Shown here in pieces: positions 43,200 to 57,112 of a stretch of 64,000 bases of DNA. A program made the translations under genes and the position numbers. The stretch is from Pectinophora gossypiella (lineage: Eukaryota; Arthropoda; Insecta; Lepidoptera; Gelechiidae): positions 15,004,598 to 15,068,597 of the forward strand of contig NC_065421.1 of the NCBI RefSeq assembly GCF_024362695.1, written 5' to 3'. A model generated the notes under the pieces. It was given only the letters and a program-made list of their open reading frames with translations, did no database searches and had not been told where the DNA came from. The stretch's first letter is position 1, and each line of letters starts with the position of its first letter.

Positions 43200-43208
43200 G
43201 GGTGGCGG
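43200..43208 (+). other. Polypurine-tract candidate
   Basis: GGGTGGCGG, two bases before the 3' LTR, is the only G-rich purine-like run at the expected place. It is interrupted by pyrimidines and so weak. A small inverted repeat (AAGGACT, then AGTCCTT) lies just upstream. Confidence 0.4.
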
Positions 43209-43210
43209 TA

Positions 43211-43404
43211 TGTTTGTTTTGATTTATTTGCTTAAGGATTTTAGTTCCACCGATTCACCACTAGATGTCGCTGTTCATAATTAGAACGCGGTATTGACTT
43301 GTTTATTTTGTTTTCTTATAAGAATTTTTTTGTTTCTAATTGATGTTCTTGTGAGTATATTAAATAAGTGTGAAGTGAATTAAAGTAAAGTGTTTAACTG
43401 TGCA
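43211..43404 (+). repeat. 3' LTR of the BEL/Pao element
   Basis: 194 bp, identical by eye to the 5' LTR; followed by the second CCGTG. Confidence 0.95.
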
Positions 43405-43409
43405 CCGTG

Positions 43410-45030
43410 ACGTTGCCGTGAGTGTGTGCCTTATGCTGTGACTTTATTTAATCGTGATACAAAAACTATGTGGAAGTAAATAAAATGATTGTGATACTGA
43501 TGACGGCCATTATTGTCTTCTAACGCCCACCCTCCATTCTGATGATGATGTTACGACCCACACTGTTACGACATCAGAAGCGGGATTAGTGGACTTGGAT
43601 GAAGACAACGTGATGCGACGTTCACAACAAGACAATGCAAGTTTTGATTATCACAATCACAAGAAGATTATGATCATTATCACATTCGTGTGACCACGTG
43701 ATGAAGATGTAGTGTCCATCCATGCCGGAATTTGGAGATGGACCAGAATGTGAAGTAAGACCTGGACCTTGTTAATGATCGACATCACTACATGCCGTGA
43801 GATATGATGGCGTGAACATCACAATATTTCCATACTGTCTGCAGTCGTGTTTGAAAATTATGGTACCTCAACTTGAAAACTGTTATTACGGTGAGTCGTT
43901 TTCATACTGGAACCTTATTGTTATTGACTTCATTGCTATGTGAATTTTCGTTTCTAATAATGAGGAAATTAATTTAAAATTAACTTGGAAATTACTATTT
44001 CCCTTTGTTTAAAAATAAAATTGACGAGACATATTGTGACAATCCATGTCAATCACACCGCGTTTTCCAATCTGTTTTCATCATCGTCAAATCTTTGTAT
44101 TTTGGTCTAAAAATATTTCGAATTGGTGTAGACACGCTTGACCTGCGTGGTTAAAGTTGTATTTTCTCACTCCAAGCGGGTGGAGGTTAGTCATGATATG
44201 ATAATTAAGTCTTGTTAAATAACGTGTTTTGTAATCTACCGTCATTCATCAAATCTTTTTAAACCGATTGAAAGAAAATCACTTGAATACGATAATACAG
44301 TGAATTCTTTTGTTTCATGTCATAACTTGCACGTGGTTCGGCAATTGGTGGATTGCAAGCGGAGATGAAAATGGCGCGGGCTGAGCTGTAGCCGTGTAAA
44401 GTGACGACATCATGGCAGCGCGATGTATACCAGCCGGACTTGCTGCGCTGGTGCTGTTGAAGACCTAAACCATGTCACAAGACTAGTGGTTGATCTTTTA
44501 TTGGAAATTCTTATACGTCCCGGTGAGTCGTATCTGTTTTACCTGATTTGAATAATGGAATTTTTTTATTATGATACAAACGAATATAGTGCAGAAAGTT
44601 CTCTTTTGTTAACTTTAGTTAAATTGGGAATCGTAATGAAGTGAAGTAAACATTGCGAAGTAAAATGATTAGGATTATGATTAAAGAAATAGGCTTAGAA
44701 AAAGCTCGAAACAGAGTAAATCATTAGTGAGAAAATTGGAGCAAAACATTCTAAATGATTGATGATCATACCGAATCAGTAATTGTGTACGTGCGGTAAT
44801 ATTTCCTCGAGGTGTTGGTCGCTACATTGTGACTTTATGACTTGTGTGTGTGAGAGCAGGGTGCTCTGTCGTTTTGTGGTCGTGGACCATGGTGGCCATC
44901 CCGGGAGGGGATGTTGTGACTCATGACTGTTTTGTAGCGTAACCGCAGTTTGGGGAGGAATATTACAGCCTGGTGTGCTTTGCAGGAGATGTGTAATGTT
45001 GGTTGATTTAATTGAGCAATGAAAGCTATG
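43410..45030. other. Non-coding flank right of the BEL element
   Basis: No coding frame. CGGTGAGTCGT occurs twice (about 43,889 and 44,520), hinting at old duplication. Together with 31,636-32,056 it may be the body of an older insertion bracketed by the 21-bp direct repeat. Confidence 0.4.
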
Positions 45031-45500
45031 ATTGACCTGTTTCGGAGCAACTCTGATAGGAAGCTGCGCACTTGTAGTGTTCGGGGCTGCAGCCACTTTT
45101 GTGCTGCTCGTCTTAGAAACTACAGGTATGCGGTCGAGGCCGGATTTTATGTTGACTTTGTATTTGGTCATGACATTGTACCTGAATCTAAGTCATGTTG
45201 AACTCCGGTAGAATTAGTCAAACGAATTAGAAATTAGTGATATAGAAGAAATTGTGTAACCCATTGACCTGTTTCGGAGCAACTCTGATAGGGAGCTGCG
45301 CACTTGTAGTGTTCGGGGCTGCAGCCACTTTTGTGCTGCTCGTCTTAGAAACTACAGGTATGCGGTCGAGGCCTGGATGTCATGTTGACTTTGTATTTGG
45401 TCATGACATTGTACCTGAATCTAAGTCAAGTTGACCTCCGGTAGAATTAGTCAAACTACACGAATTTGAAATTAGTGACGTAGAAGAAATTGTGTAACGC
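45031..45500 (+). repeat. Tandem duplication, unit about 232-238 bp
   Basis: Copy 1 is 45,031-45,262 and copy 2 is 45,263-45,500, both beginning ATTGACCTGTTTCGGAGCAA. The start of a third copy (ATTGACC) is at 45,501. Copies differ by a few substitutions and small indels. Short open frames repeat with the unit and are not convincing. Confidence 0.9.
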
Positions 45501-45552
45501 ATTGACCACTATTCTACCAACTAAAATGTAAAGTTTGTGTGCTAGCTGTGTT

Positions 45553-45904
45553 GAGATATCGTCACTTGATGTAAGTGGCATGAGTTGCTGTCGCTCGATT
45601 TAGGTGGCAGCAACGACTGTGTTGAGATATCGTCACTTGGTGTAAGTGGCATGAGTTGCTACCGCTCGATTTAGGTGGTAGTGACGCCTGGTTGTGAGAT
45701 ATCGTCACTTGGTGTAAGTGGCATGAGTTGCTACCGCTCGATTTAGGTGGTAGTGACGCCTGGTTGTGAGATATCGTCACTCAGTAGAGTGGCATGAGTT
45801 GCTACCGCTCGATTTAGGTGGTAGTGACGCCTGGTTTTGAGATATCGTCGCTCAGTAGAGTGGCATGAGTTACTATCGCTCGGTTAGGTGATAGTAACGA
45901 CCGA
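45553..45904 (+). repeat. 70-73-bp minisatellite, five copies
   Basis: Units start at about 45,553, 45,623, 45,696, 45,768 and 45,839 with GAGATATCGTC and contain GTGGCATGAGTTGCTACCGC. Each unit carries internal inverted similarity (GTCACT and AGTGAC, ACCGCTC). Confidence 0.9.
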
Positions 45905-46007
45905 CGTGTAAAGAGTAATTAGATTTTCAAGTTTGGTTGTCTATAGTGTGTGAATACTGGTCAATGGTCCGTGTATTGTTAGTTGATGATTTATCATGAT
46001 GTAATGT

Positions 46008-46299
46008 GAGCTCATGTAGAGTCACAAGTAGAGCTCATGTAAAGTCACAAGTAGACCTCATGTAGAGTCACAAGTAGAGCTCATGTAGAGTCACAAGTAG
46101 AGCTCGTGTAGAGTCACAAGTAGAGCTCGTGTAGAGTCACAAGAGCTCGTGTAGAGTCACAAGTAGAGCTCGTGTAGAGTCACAAGTAGAGCTCGTGTAG
46201 AGTCACAAGTAGAGCTCGTGTAGAGTCACAAGTAGAGCTCGTGTAGAATCACAAGTAGAGCTCGTGTAGAGTCACAAGTAGAGCTCAGGCAGAGTCCTT
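46008..46299 (+). repeat. 23-bp minisatellite, about 13 copies
   Basis: Tandem copies close to GAGCTCGTGTAGAGTCACAA followed by GTA; early copies have CATG where later ones have CGTG, showing directional spread of a variant. Confidence 0.9.
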
Positions 46300-46406
46300 T
46301 ATAGAGTCTCATGTTAGGTCAGGAATGACCGAGCGAACTTGGATACTGTGCTGTGGTATATTGTTTCAGATTAACACACGTGGACGTGTGTCACGCAGGA
46401 TGGCCG

Positions 46407-46427
46407 TGTCGGAGTTAGTTATGAATT
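46407..46427 (+). repeat. 21-bp direct repeat, right copy
   Basis: Identical to 31,615-31,635. It lies just before the octamer satellite starts. Confidence 0.7.
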
Positions 46428-46445
46428 CTTCGCGTATCACGATAC

Positions 46446-49400
46446 GTACCGACTTACCGACTTACCGACTTACCGACTTACCGACTTACCGATTTACCGA
46501 TTTACCGATTTACCGATTTACCGATTAACCGACTTGCCGACTTACCGACTTACCGATTTACCGACATACCGATTTACCAACTTACCGACTTACCGACTTA
46601 CCGACTTACCGACTTACCAACTTACCGACTTACCGACTTACCGACTTACCGATTAACCGACTTACCGACTTACCGACTTACCGACGTACCGATTTACCGA
46701 TTTACCGACTTACCGACGTACCGATTTACCGATTTACCGACTTACCGACTTACCGACGTACCGATTAACCGACTTACCGATTTACCGACTTACCGACTTA
46801 CCGATTTACCGACTTACCGACGTACCGATTAACCGACTTACCAACTTACCGATTAACCGACTTACCGATTTACCGACTTACCGAATACCGACTTACCGAC
46901 TTACCGACTTACAGACTTACCGATTTACCGACGTACCGATTAACCGACTTACCGACTTACCGACTTACCGAATACCGACTTACCGACTTACCGACTTACC
47001 GACTTACCGACTTACCGACTTACCGACTTACCGACTTACCGACTTACCGACTTACCGACTTACCGACTTACCGACTTACCGACTTACCGATTTACCGATT
47101 AACCGACTTACCGACTTACCGACTTAACGATTTACCGACTTACCGATTTACCGATTTACCGACTTACCGACTTACCGACGTACCGATTTACCGATTTACC
47201 GACTTACCGACGTACCGATTAACCGACTTATCGACTTACCGACTTACCGACTTACCGACTTACCGACTTAACGACTTACCGATTTACCGACTTACCGATT
47301 TACCGATTAACCGACTTACCAACTTACCGATTAACCGACTTACCGATTTACCGATTAACCGACTTACCGACTTAACGATTTACCGACTTACCGATTTACC
47401 GACTTACCGACTTACCGACGTACCGATTTACCGATTTACCGACTTACCGACGTACCGATTAACCGACTTACCCATTTACCAACTTATCGACTTACCGACT
47501 TACCGACTTACCGACTTACCGACTTACCGACTTACCGACTTACCGACTTACCGACTTACCGACTTACCGACTTACCGACTTACCGACTTACCGACTTACC
47601 GACTTACCGACTTACCGACTTACCGACTTACCGACTTACAGACTTACCCATTTACCTACTTATCGACTTACCGACTTACCGACTTACCGACTTACCGACT
47701 TACCGACTTACCGACTTACCGACTTACCGACTTACCGACTTACCGACTTACCGACTTACCGACTTACCGACTTACCTACTTACCGACTTACCTACTTACC
47801 GACTTACCGACTTACCGACTTACCGACTTACCGACTTACCGACTTACCGACTTACCGACTTACCGACTTACCGACTTACCGACTTACCGACTTACCGACT
47901 TACCGACTTACCGACTTACCGACTTACCGACTTACCGACTTACCGATTTACCGATTAACCGACTTACCGACTTAACGATTTACCGATTAACCGACTTACC
48001 GATTTACCGACTTACCGACTTACCGAATACCGACTTACCGACTTACCGACTTACCGACGTACCGATTAACCGACTTACCGACTTACCGATTTACCGATTT
48101 AACGATTTAACGATTTACCGACTTACCGATTTACCGATTTACCGACGTACCGATTAACCGACTTACCGGCTTACCGACTTACCGACTTACCGACTTACCT
48201 ACTTACCGATTTACCGACTTACCGACGTACCGATTAACCGACTTACCCATTTACCAACTTATCGACTTACCGACTTACCGACTTACCGACTTACCGACTT
48301 ACCGACTTACCGACTTACCGACTTACCGACTTACCGACTTACCGACTTACCGACTTACCGACTTACCGACTTACCGACTTACCGATTTACCGACTTACCG
48401 ATTTACCGACTTACCGACGTACCGATTAACCGACTTATCGACTTACCGACTTACCGACTTACCGACTTACCGACTTACCGACTTACCGACTTAACGACTT
48501 ACCGACTTACCGATTTACCGATTAACCGACTTACCAACTTACCGATTAACCGACTTACCGATTTACCGATTAACCGACTTACCGACTTAACGATTTACCG
48601 ACTTACCGATTTACCGACTTACCGACTTACCGACGTACCGATTTACCGATTTACCGACTTACCGACGTACCGATTAACCGACTTATCGACTTACCGACTT
48701 ACCGACTTACCGACTTACCGACTTACCGACTTACCGATTTAACGATTTAACGATTTACCGATTTACCGACGTACCGATTAACCGATTTACCGACGTACCG
48801 ATTAACCGACTTACCGGCTTACCGACTTACCGACTTACCGACTTACCTACTTACCGATTTACCGACTTACCGACGTACCGATTAACCGACTTACCCATTT
48901 ACCAACTTATCGACTTACCGACTTACCGACTTACCGACTTACCGACTTACCGACTTACCGACTTACCGACTTACCGACTTACCGACTTACCGACTTACCG
49001 ACTTACCGACTTACCGATTTACCGACTTACCGATTTACCGACTTACCGACGTACCGATTAACCGACTTATCGACTTACCGACTTACCGACTTACCGACTT
49101 ACCGATTTACCGACTTACCGATTTACCGATTAACCGACTTACCAACTTACCGATTAACCGACTTACCGATTTACCGATTAACCGACTTACCGACTTAACG
49201 ATTTACCGACTTACCGATTTACCGACTTACCGACTTACCGACGTACCGATTTACCGATTTACCGACTTACCGACGTACCGATTAACCGACTTACCGACTT
49301 ACCGACTTACCGACTTACCGACTTACCGACTTACCGACTTACCGATTTAACGATTTAACGATTTACCGATTTACCGACGTACCGATTAACCGACTTACCG

Positions 49401-51950
49401 GCTTACCGACTTACCGACTTACCGACTTACCGACTTACCCACTTACCTACTTACCGATTTACCGACTTACCGACGTACCGAGTAACCGACTTATCGACTT
49501 ACCGACTTACCGACTTACCGACTTACCGACTTACCGACTTACCGACTTACCGACTTACCGATTTAACGATTTAACGATTTACCGATTTACCGACGTACCG
49601 ATTAACCGACTTACCGGCTTACCGACTTACCGACTTACCGACTTACCGACTTACCCACTTACCTACTTACCGATTTACCGACTTACCGACGTACCGATTA
49701 ACCGACTTATCGACTTACCGACTTACCGACTTAACGACTTACCGATTTACCGACTTACCGATTTACCGATTAACCGACTTACCAACTTACCGATTAACCG
49801 ACTTACCGATTTACCGATTTACCGACTTACCGATTTACCGATTTACCGACGTACCGATTAACCGACTTACCGGCTTACCGACTTACCGACTTACCTACTT
49901 ACCGATTTACCGACTTACCGACGTACCGATTAACCGACTTACCCATTTACCAACTTATCGACTTACCGACTTACCGACTTACCGACTTACCGACGTACCG
50001 ATTTACCGATTTACCGACTTACCGACGTACCGATTAACCGACTTACCGACTTACCGACTTACCGACTTACCGACTTACCGACTTACCGACTTACCGATTT
50101 AACGATTTAACGATTTACCGATTTACCGACGTACCGATTAACCGACTTACCGGCTTACCGACTTACCGACTTACCGACTTACCGACTTACCCACTTACCT
50201 ACTTACCGATTTACCGACTTACCGACGTACCGATTAACCGACTTATCGACTTACCGACTTACCGACTTACCGACTTACCGACTTACCGACTTACCGACTT
50301 ACCGACTTACCGATTTAACGATTTAACGATTTACCGATTTACCGACGTACCGATTAACCGACTTACCGGCTTACCGACTTACCGACTTACCGACTTACCG
50401 ACTTACCCACTTACCTACTTACCGATTTACCGACTTACCGACGTACCGATTAACCGACTTATCGACTTACCGACTTACCGACTTAACGACTTACCGATTT
50501 ACCGACTTACCGATTTACCGATTAACCGACTTACCAACTTACCGATTAACCGACTTACCGATTTACCGATTTACCGACTTACCGATTTACCGATTTACCG
50601 ACGTACCGATTAACCGACTTACCGGCTTACCGACTTACCGACTTACCTACTTACCGATTTACCGACTTACCGACGTACCGATTAACCGACTTACCCATTT
50701 ACCAACTTATCGACTTACCGACTTACCGACTTACCGACTTACCGACTTACCGACTTACCGACTTACCGACTTACCGACTTACCGACTTACCGACGTACCG
50801 ATTAACCGACTTATCGACTTACCGACTTACCGACTTACCGACTTACCGACTTACCGACTTACCGACTTACCGACTTACCGACTTACCGACTTACCGACTT
50901 ACCGACTTACCGACTTACCGACTTACCGACTTACCGACTTACAGACTTACCCATTTACCAACTTATCGACTTACCGACTTACCGACTTACCGACTTACCG
51001 ACTTACCGACTTACCGACTTACCGACTTACCGACTTACCGACTTACCGACTTACCGACTTACCGACTTACCGACTTACCGACTTACCGACTTACCGACTT
51101 ACCGACTTACCGACTTACCTACTTACCGACTTACCGACTTACCGACTTACCGACTTACCGACTTACCGACTTACCGACTTACCGACTTACCGACTTACCG
51201 ACTTACCGACTTACCGACTTACCGACTTACCGATTTACCGATTAACCGACTTACCGACTTAACGATTTACCGATTAACCGACTTACCGATTTACCGACTT
51301 ACCGACTTACCGAATACCGACTTACCGACTTACCGACGTACCGATTAACCGACTTACCGACTTACCGATTTACCGATTTAACGATTTAACGATTTACCGA
51401 CTTACCGATTTACCGATTTACCGACGTACCGATTAACCGACTTACCGGCTTACCGACTTACCGACTTACCTACTTACCGATTTACCGACTTACCGACGTA
51501 CCGATTAACCGACTTACCCATTTACCAACTTATCGACTTACCGACTTACCGACTTACCGACTTACCGACTTACCGACTTACCGACTTACCGACTTACCGA
51601 CTTACCGACTTACCGACTTACCGACTTACCGATTTACCGACTTACCGATTTACCGACTTACCGACTTAACGATTTACCGACGTACCGATTAACCGACTTA
51701 CCGACTTACCGACTTATCGACTTACCGACTTACCGACTTACCGATTTACCGATTTAACGATTTAACGATTTACCGACTTACCGATTTACCGATTTACCGA
51801 TTAACCGACTTACCGATTTACCGACTTACCTACTTACCGATTAACTGACTTACCGACTTACCGAATACCGACTTACCGACTTACCGACTTACCGATTTAC
51901 CGATTAACCTATTTACTGATTAACCGATTTACCGGATTATCGATTTTACC
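46446..51950 (+). repeat. Octamer satellite (CTTACCGA)n with variant units
   Basis: About 5.5 kb, roughly 690 copies of CTTACCGA with recurring variants (TTTACCGA, GTACCGA after GAC, TTAACCGA, TTATCGA, TTACCGGC, TTAACGA). The order of variants is itself repeated: a block around 49,709 recurs at 50,461, an offset of 752 bp, which is 94 octamers. Another block around CGAATACC near 48,024 recurs near 51,311. So the array has higher-order repeat structure like a satellite that grows by unequal exchange. It encodes nothing. Confidence 0.95.
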
Positions 51951-52239
51951 GTGAGCATCTTATAAATAAGAATTGCTAGTGGATTTTATTATGTACCGAT
52001 GTGATCAAGTTTACCTAAGAAATTGGAACAGGGTGGGTGGGAGGGCGATTTTTTTGCGTTCCCAGCGTCCTAGACGCGCGGGAGTGGTGTCAAAATTTTT
52101 AGAAACACCAGGGCTAACATATAATCCAATAAAATAGAAAAGAATCTACAAAGATACAGGGAGGTATACTGATTATTCAAAGTTTCTTAGATATAAATAC
52201 AGTAGAATACAAAAGCTCAAAAATAAATAAAATAACAGC
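51951..52239. other. Unique spacer between satellite and C-rich tract
   Basis: About 290 bp of non-repetitive sequence with a G-rich spot (GGGTGGGTGGGAGGG at about 52,030). No gene. Confidence 0.5.
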
Positions 52240-53581
52240 ATGGAACTAACGAACCCACTCCTAACAACACTTGAAACCAACAATCTTGAAACCAATAACC
52301 TATAAACTATCCCAATCTTAACACAAACAAAACCTAAAAACCCAAATCTAATAAAATACAAACTTAACATAACCCAAACCCAACCGAAACTTAACCCAAA
52401 TCCAACATAACCCAAAACTAACAAAAAAACCTAATATAATCCAAATGTAACATAAACGAAACCTAACAAAAAACAAACCCAACATAAACCAATCCCAACA
52501 TAACCAAACTTAAAAAAACCTAAACTTAAAAAACCAAACCTAACACAATCCAAAGCCAACAAAACCCAAACCTAACAAACCCAAACCTAACAAAACCCAA
52601 ACCTAACAAATCACAAACCTAACAAACCAAAAGCTGAGAAAACACAAAGCTAACAAAAGACAAACCTAAAAAAAACCCGAACCTAAAAAACCAAACCTAA
52701 CAAAACCCAAACCTAACAAATCACAAACCTAACAAAACACAAAGCTGAGAAAAACCCAAACTTAAAAAACCCAAAACAAACAAAACCCAAACCTAGAAAC
52801 ACCCAAACCTAAAAAACCAAAACCCAAAAAAAACGAAGCTTAAAAAACCCAAACCTAAAAAATCACAAACCTAACAAAACCCAAACCAAACAAATCACAA
52901 ACCTAACAAACCAAAAGCTGAGAAAACACAAAGCTAACAAAAGACAAACCTAAAAAAAACCCAAACCTAACAAAATCGAAAGCCAACAAAACCCAAACCT
53001 AACAAACCTAAAAACACCCAAACTTAAAAAAAACCCAAACCTAAACAATGCCAAACCTAACAAAACCCAAACCTAACAAAAGCCCAAACCTAAAAAAAAA
53101 CAAAACCGAAAAAATCCAAATCTAACAAACGCCCAAACCTAAAAATACCAAAACCTGAAAAACCCAAACCTAACAAAAAACAAACCTAACAAAACCCAAA
53201 CCTAAAATACCCAAACCTAATAAACCCAAACCTTCCAAAACCCAAACCTAACAAAACCCATACCAGAAAAGCCCAAACCTACAAAACCCAAACCTAAAAA
53301 CACCCAAACTTAAAAAAGAACCCAAACCTAAAAAATGCCAAACCTAACAAAACGCAAACCTAAAAAACCCAAAACTAACACAACGCAAACCTAAAAAACC
53401 CAAAACTAACACAACGCAAACCTAAAAAACCCAAAACTAACAAAACGCAAACCTAAAAAACGCAAACCTAAAAAACCCAAATCTAAAAACACCAAACCAA
53501 ATAAACCCAAACCTAAAATACCCAAACCTAACAAAAAACAAACCTAACAAAACCCAAAGCTAAAAAACCCAAACATAACAA
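52240..53581 (-). repeat. Degenerate C-rich telomere-like tract
   Basis: About 1.35 kb dominated by AACCTAACAAAACCCAAA-type words with no strict period (mostly 9-12 bp). On the minus strand it reads TTAGGTTTGGG-like, with GTTAGGTTT frequent. It resembles decayed telomeric repeat, oriented opposite to the arrays that follow. Open frames on the minus strand are low complexity. Confidence 0.75.
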
Positions 53582-53602
53582 AACCTAAACCAAGTTTAGG
53601 TT
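53582..53602. repeat. Short palindrome at the strand switch
   Basis: AACCTAAAC, a 3-nt spacer, then GTTTAGGTT: a perfect 9-bp inverted repeat exactly where the C-rich tract stops and the G-rich side begins. Confidence 0.8.
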
Positions 53603-54773
<1,171 letters not shown>

Positions 54774-57112
54774 TTTAGGTTTAGGTTTAGGTTTAGGTTT
54801 AGGTTTAGGTTTAGGTTTAGGTTTAGGTTTAGGTTTAGGTTTAGGTTTAGGTTTAGGTTTAGGTTTAGGTTTAGGTTTAGGTTTAGGTTTAGGTTTAGGT
54901 TTAGGTTTAGGTTTAGGTTTAGGTTTAGGTTTAGGTTTAGGTTTAGGTTTAGGTTTAGGTTTAGGTTTAGGTTTAGGTTTAGGTTTAGGTTTAGGTTTAG
55001 GTTTAGGTTTAGGTTTAGGTTTAGGTTTAGGTTTAGGTTTAGGTTTAGGTTTAGGTTTAGGTTTAGGTTTAGGTTTAGGTTTAGGTTTAGGTTTAGGTTT
55101 AGGTTTAGGTTTAGGTTTAGGTTTAGGTTTAGGTTTAGGTTTAGGTTTAGGTTTAGGTTTAGGTTTAGGTTTAGGTTTAGGTTTAGGTTTAGGTTTAGGT
55201 TTAGGTTTAGGTTTAGGTTTAGGTTTAGGTTTAGGTTTAGGTTTAGGTTTAGGTTTAGGTTTAGGTTTAGGTTTAGGTTTAGGTTTAGGTTTAGGTTTAG
55301 GTTTAGGTTTAGGTTTAGGTTTAGGTTTAGGTTTAGGTTTAGGTTTAGGTTTAGGTTTAGGTTTAGGTTTAGGTTTAGGTTTAGGTTTAGGTTTAGGTTT
55401 AGGTTTAGGTTTAGGTTTAGGTTTAGGTTTAGGTTTAGGTTTAGGTTTAGGTTTAGGTTTAGGTTTAGGTTTAGGTTTAGGTTTAGGTTTAGGTTTAGGT
55501 TTAGGTTTAGGTTTAGGTTTAGGTTTAGGTTTAGGTTTAGGTTTAGGTTTAGGTTTAGGTTTAGGTTTAGGTTTAGGTTTAGGTTTAGGTTTAGGTTTAG
55601 GTTTAGGTTTAGGTTTAGGTTTAGGTTTAGGTTTAGGTTTAGGTTTAGGTTTAGGTTTAGGTTTAGGTTTAGGTTTAGGTTTAGGTTTAGGTTTAGGTTT
55701 AGGTTTAGGTTTAGGTTTAGGTTTAGGTTTAGGTTTAGGTTTAGGTTTAGGTTTAGGTTTAGGTTTAGGTTTAGGTTTAGGTTTAGGTTTAGGTTTAGGT
55801 TTAGGTTTAGGTTTAGGTTTAGGTTTAGGTTTAGGTTTAGGTTTAGGTTTAGGTTTAGGTTTAGGTTTAGGTTTAGGTTTAGGTTTAGGTTTAGGTTTAG
55901 GTTTAGGTTTAGGTTTAGGTTTAGGTTTAGGTTTAGGTTTAGGTTTAGGTTTAGGTTTAGTTTAGGTTTAGGTTTAGGTTTAGGTTTAGGTTTAGGTTTA
56001 GGTTTAGGTTTAGGTTTAGGTTTAGGTTTAGGTTTAGGTTTAGGTTTAGGTTTAGGTTTAGGTTTAGGTTTAGGTTTAGGTTTAGGTTTAGGTTTAGGTT
56101 TAGGTTTAGGTTTAGGTTTAGGTTTAGGTTTAGGTTTAGGTTTAGGTTTAGGTTTAGGTTTAGGTTTAGGTTTAGGTTTAGGTTTAGGTTTAGGTTTAGG
56201 TTTAGGTTTAGGTTTAGGTTTAGGTTTAGGTTTAGGTTTAGGTTTAGGTTTAGGTTTAGGTTTAGGTTTAGGTTTAGGTTTAGGTTTAGGTTTAGGTTTA
56301 GGTTTAGGTTTAGGTTTAGGTTTAGGTTTAGGTTTAGGTTTAGGTTTAGGTTTAGGTTTAGGTTTAGGTTTAGGTTTAGGTTTAGGTTTAGGTTTAGGTT
56401 TAGGTTTAGGTTTAGGTTTAGGTTTAGGTTTAGGTTTAGGTTTAGGTTTAGGTTTAGGTTTAGGTTTAGGTTTAGGTTTAGGTTTAGGTTTAGGTTTAGG
56501 TTTAGGTTTAGGTTTAGGTTTAGGTTTAGGTTTAGGTTTAGGTTTAGGTTTAGGTTTAGGTTTAGGTTTAGGTTTAGGTTTAGGTTTAGGTTTAGGTTTA
56601 GGTTTAGGTTTAGGTTTAGGTTTAGGTTTAGGTTTAGGTTTAGGTTTAGGTTTAGGTTTAGGTTTAGGTTTAGGTTTAGGTTTAGGTTTAGGTTTAGGTT
56701 TAGGTTTAGGTTTAGGTTTAGGTTTAGGTTTAGGTTTAGGTTTAGGTTTAGGTTTAGGTTTAGGTTTAGGTTTAGGTTTAGGTTTAGGTTTAGGTTTAGG
56801 TTTAGGTTTAGGTTTAGGTTTAGGTTTAGGTTTAGGTTTAGGTTTAGGTTTAGGTTTAGGTTTAGGTTTAGGTTTAGGTTTAGGTTTAGGTTTAGGTTTA
56901 GGTTTAGGTTTAGGTTTAGGTTTAGGTTTAGGTTTAGGTTTAGGTTTAGGTTTAGGTTTAGGTTTAGGTTTAGGTTTAGGTTTAGGTTTAGGTTTAGGTT
57001 TAGGTTTAGGTTTAGGTTTAGGTTTAGGTTTAGGTTTAGGTTTAGGTTTAGGTTTAGGTTTAGGTTTAGGTTTAGGTTTAGGTTTAGGTTTAGGTTTAGG
57101 TTTAGGTTTAGG
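54774..57112 (+). repeat. (TTTAGG)n hexamer array
   Basis: 2,339 bp, about 390 units. The only variant I see is one unit lacking a G (TTTAG, about 55,956-55,960). It differs from the insect telomere unit TTAGG by one extra T and changes to it abruptly at 57,113. Confidence 0.97.

Larger units (their letters stand above)
32057..43404 (+). mobile_element. BEL/Pao LTR retrotransposon, interrupted by a LINE
   Basis: 194-bp direct LTRs starting TG and ending CA (32,057-32,250 and 43,211-43,404) look identical by eye, and CCGTG lies outside both ends (32,052-32,056 and 43,405-43,409), a perfect 5-bp target duplication. The internal part encodes gag, protease, reverse transcriptase, RNase H and integrase in the BEL/Pao order. 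A full-length LINE splits pol between RNase H and integrase. Without the LINE the element would be about 6.06 kb. Identical LTRs imply a recent insertion, and the LINE must be younger still. No envelope-like gene is present. Confidence 0.95.

Noticed and set aside
46325..51950. Open frames and an apparent CRISPR-like array in the octamer region
   Set aside because: There are no unique spacers; it is a continuous short-unit satellite in a eukaryotic genome, and the frames follow the repeat.
54774..57112. TTTAGG array as plant-type telomere contamination
   Set aside because: Plant telomeres use TTTAGGG, with three Gs. This hexamer abuts insect TTAGG and an insect-type R1-clade element without a break.
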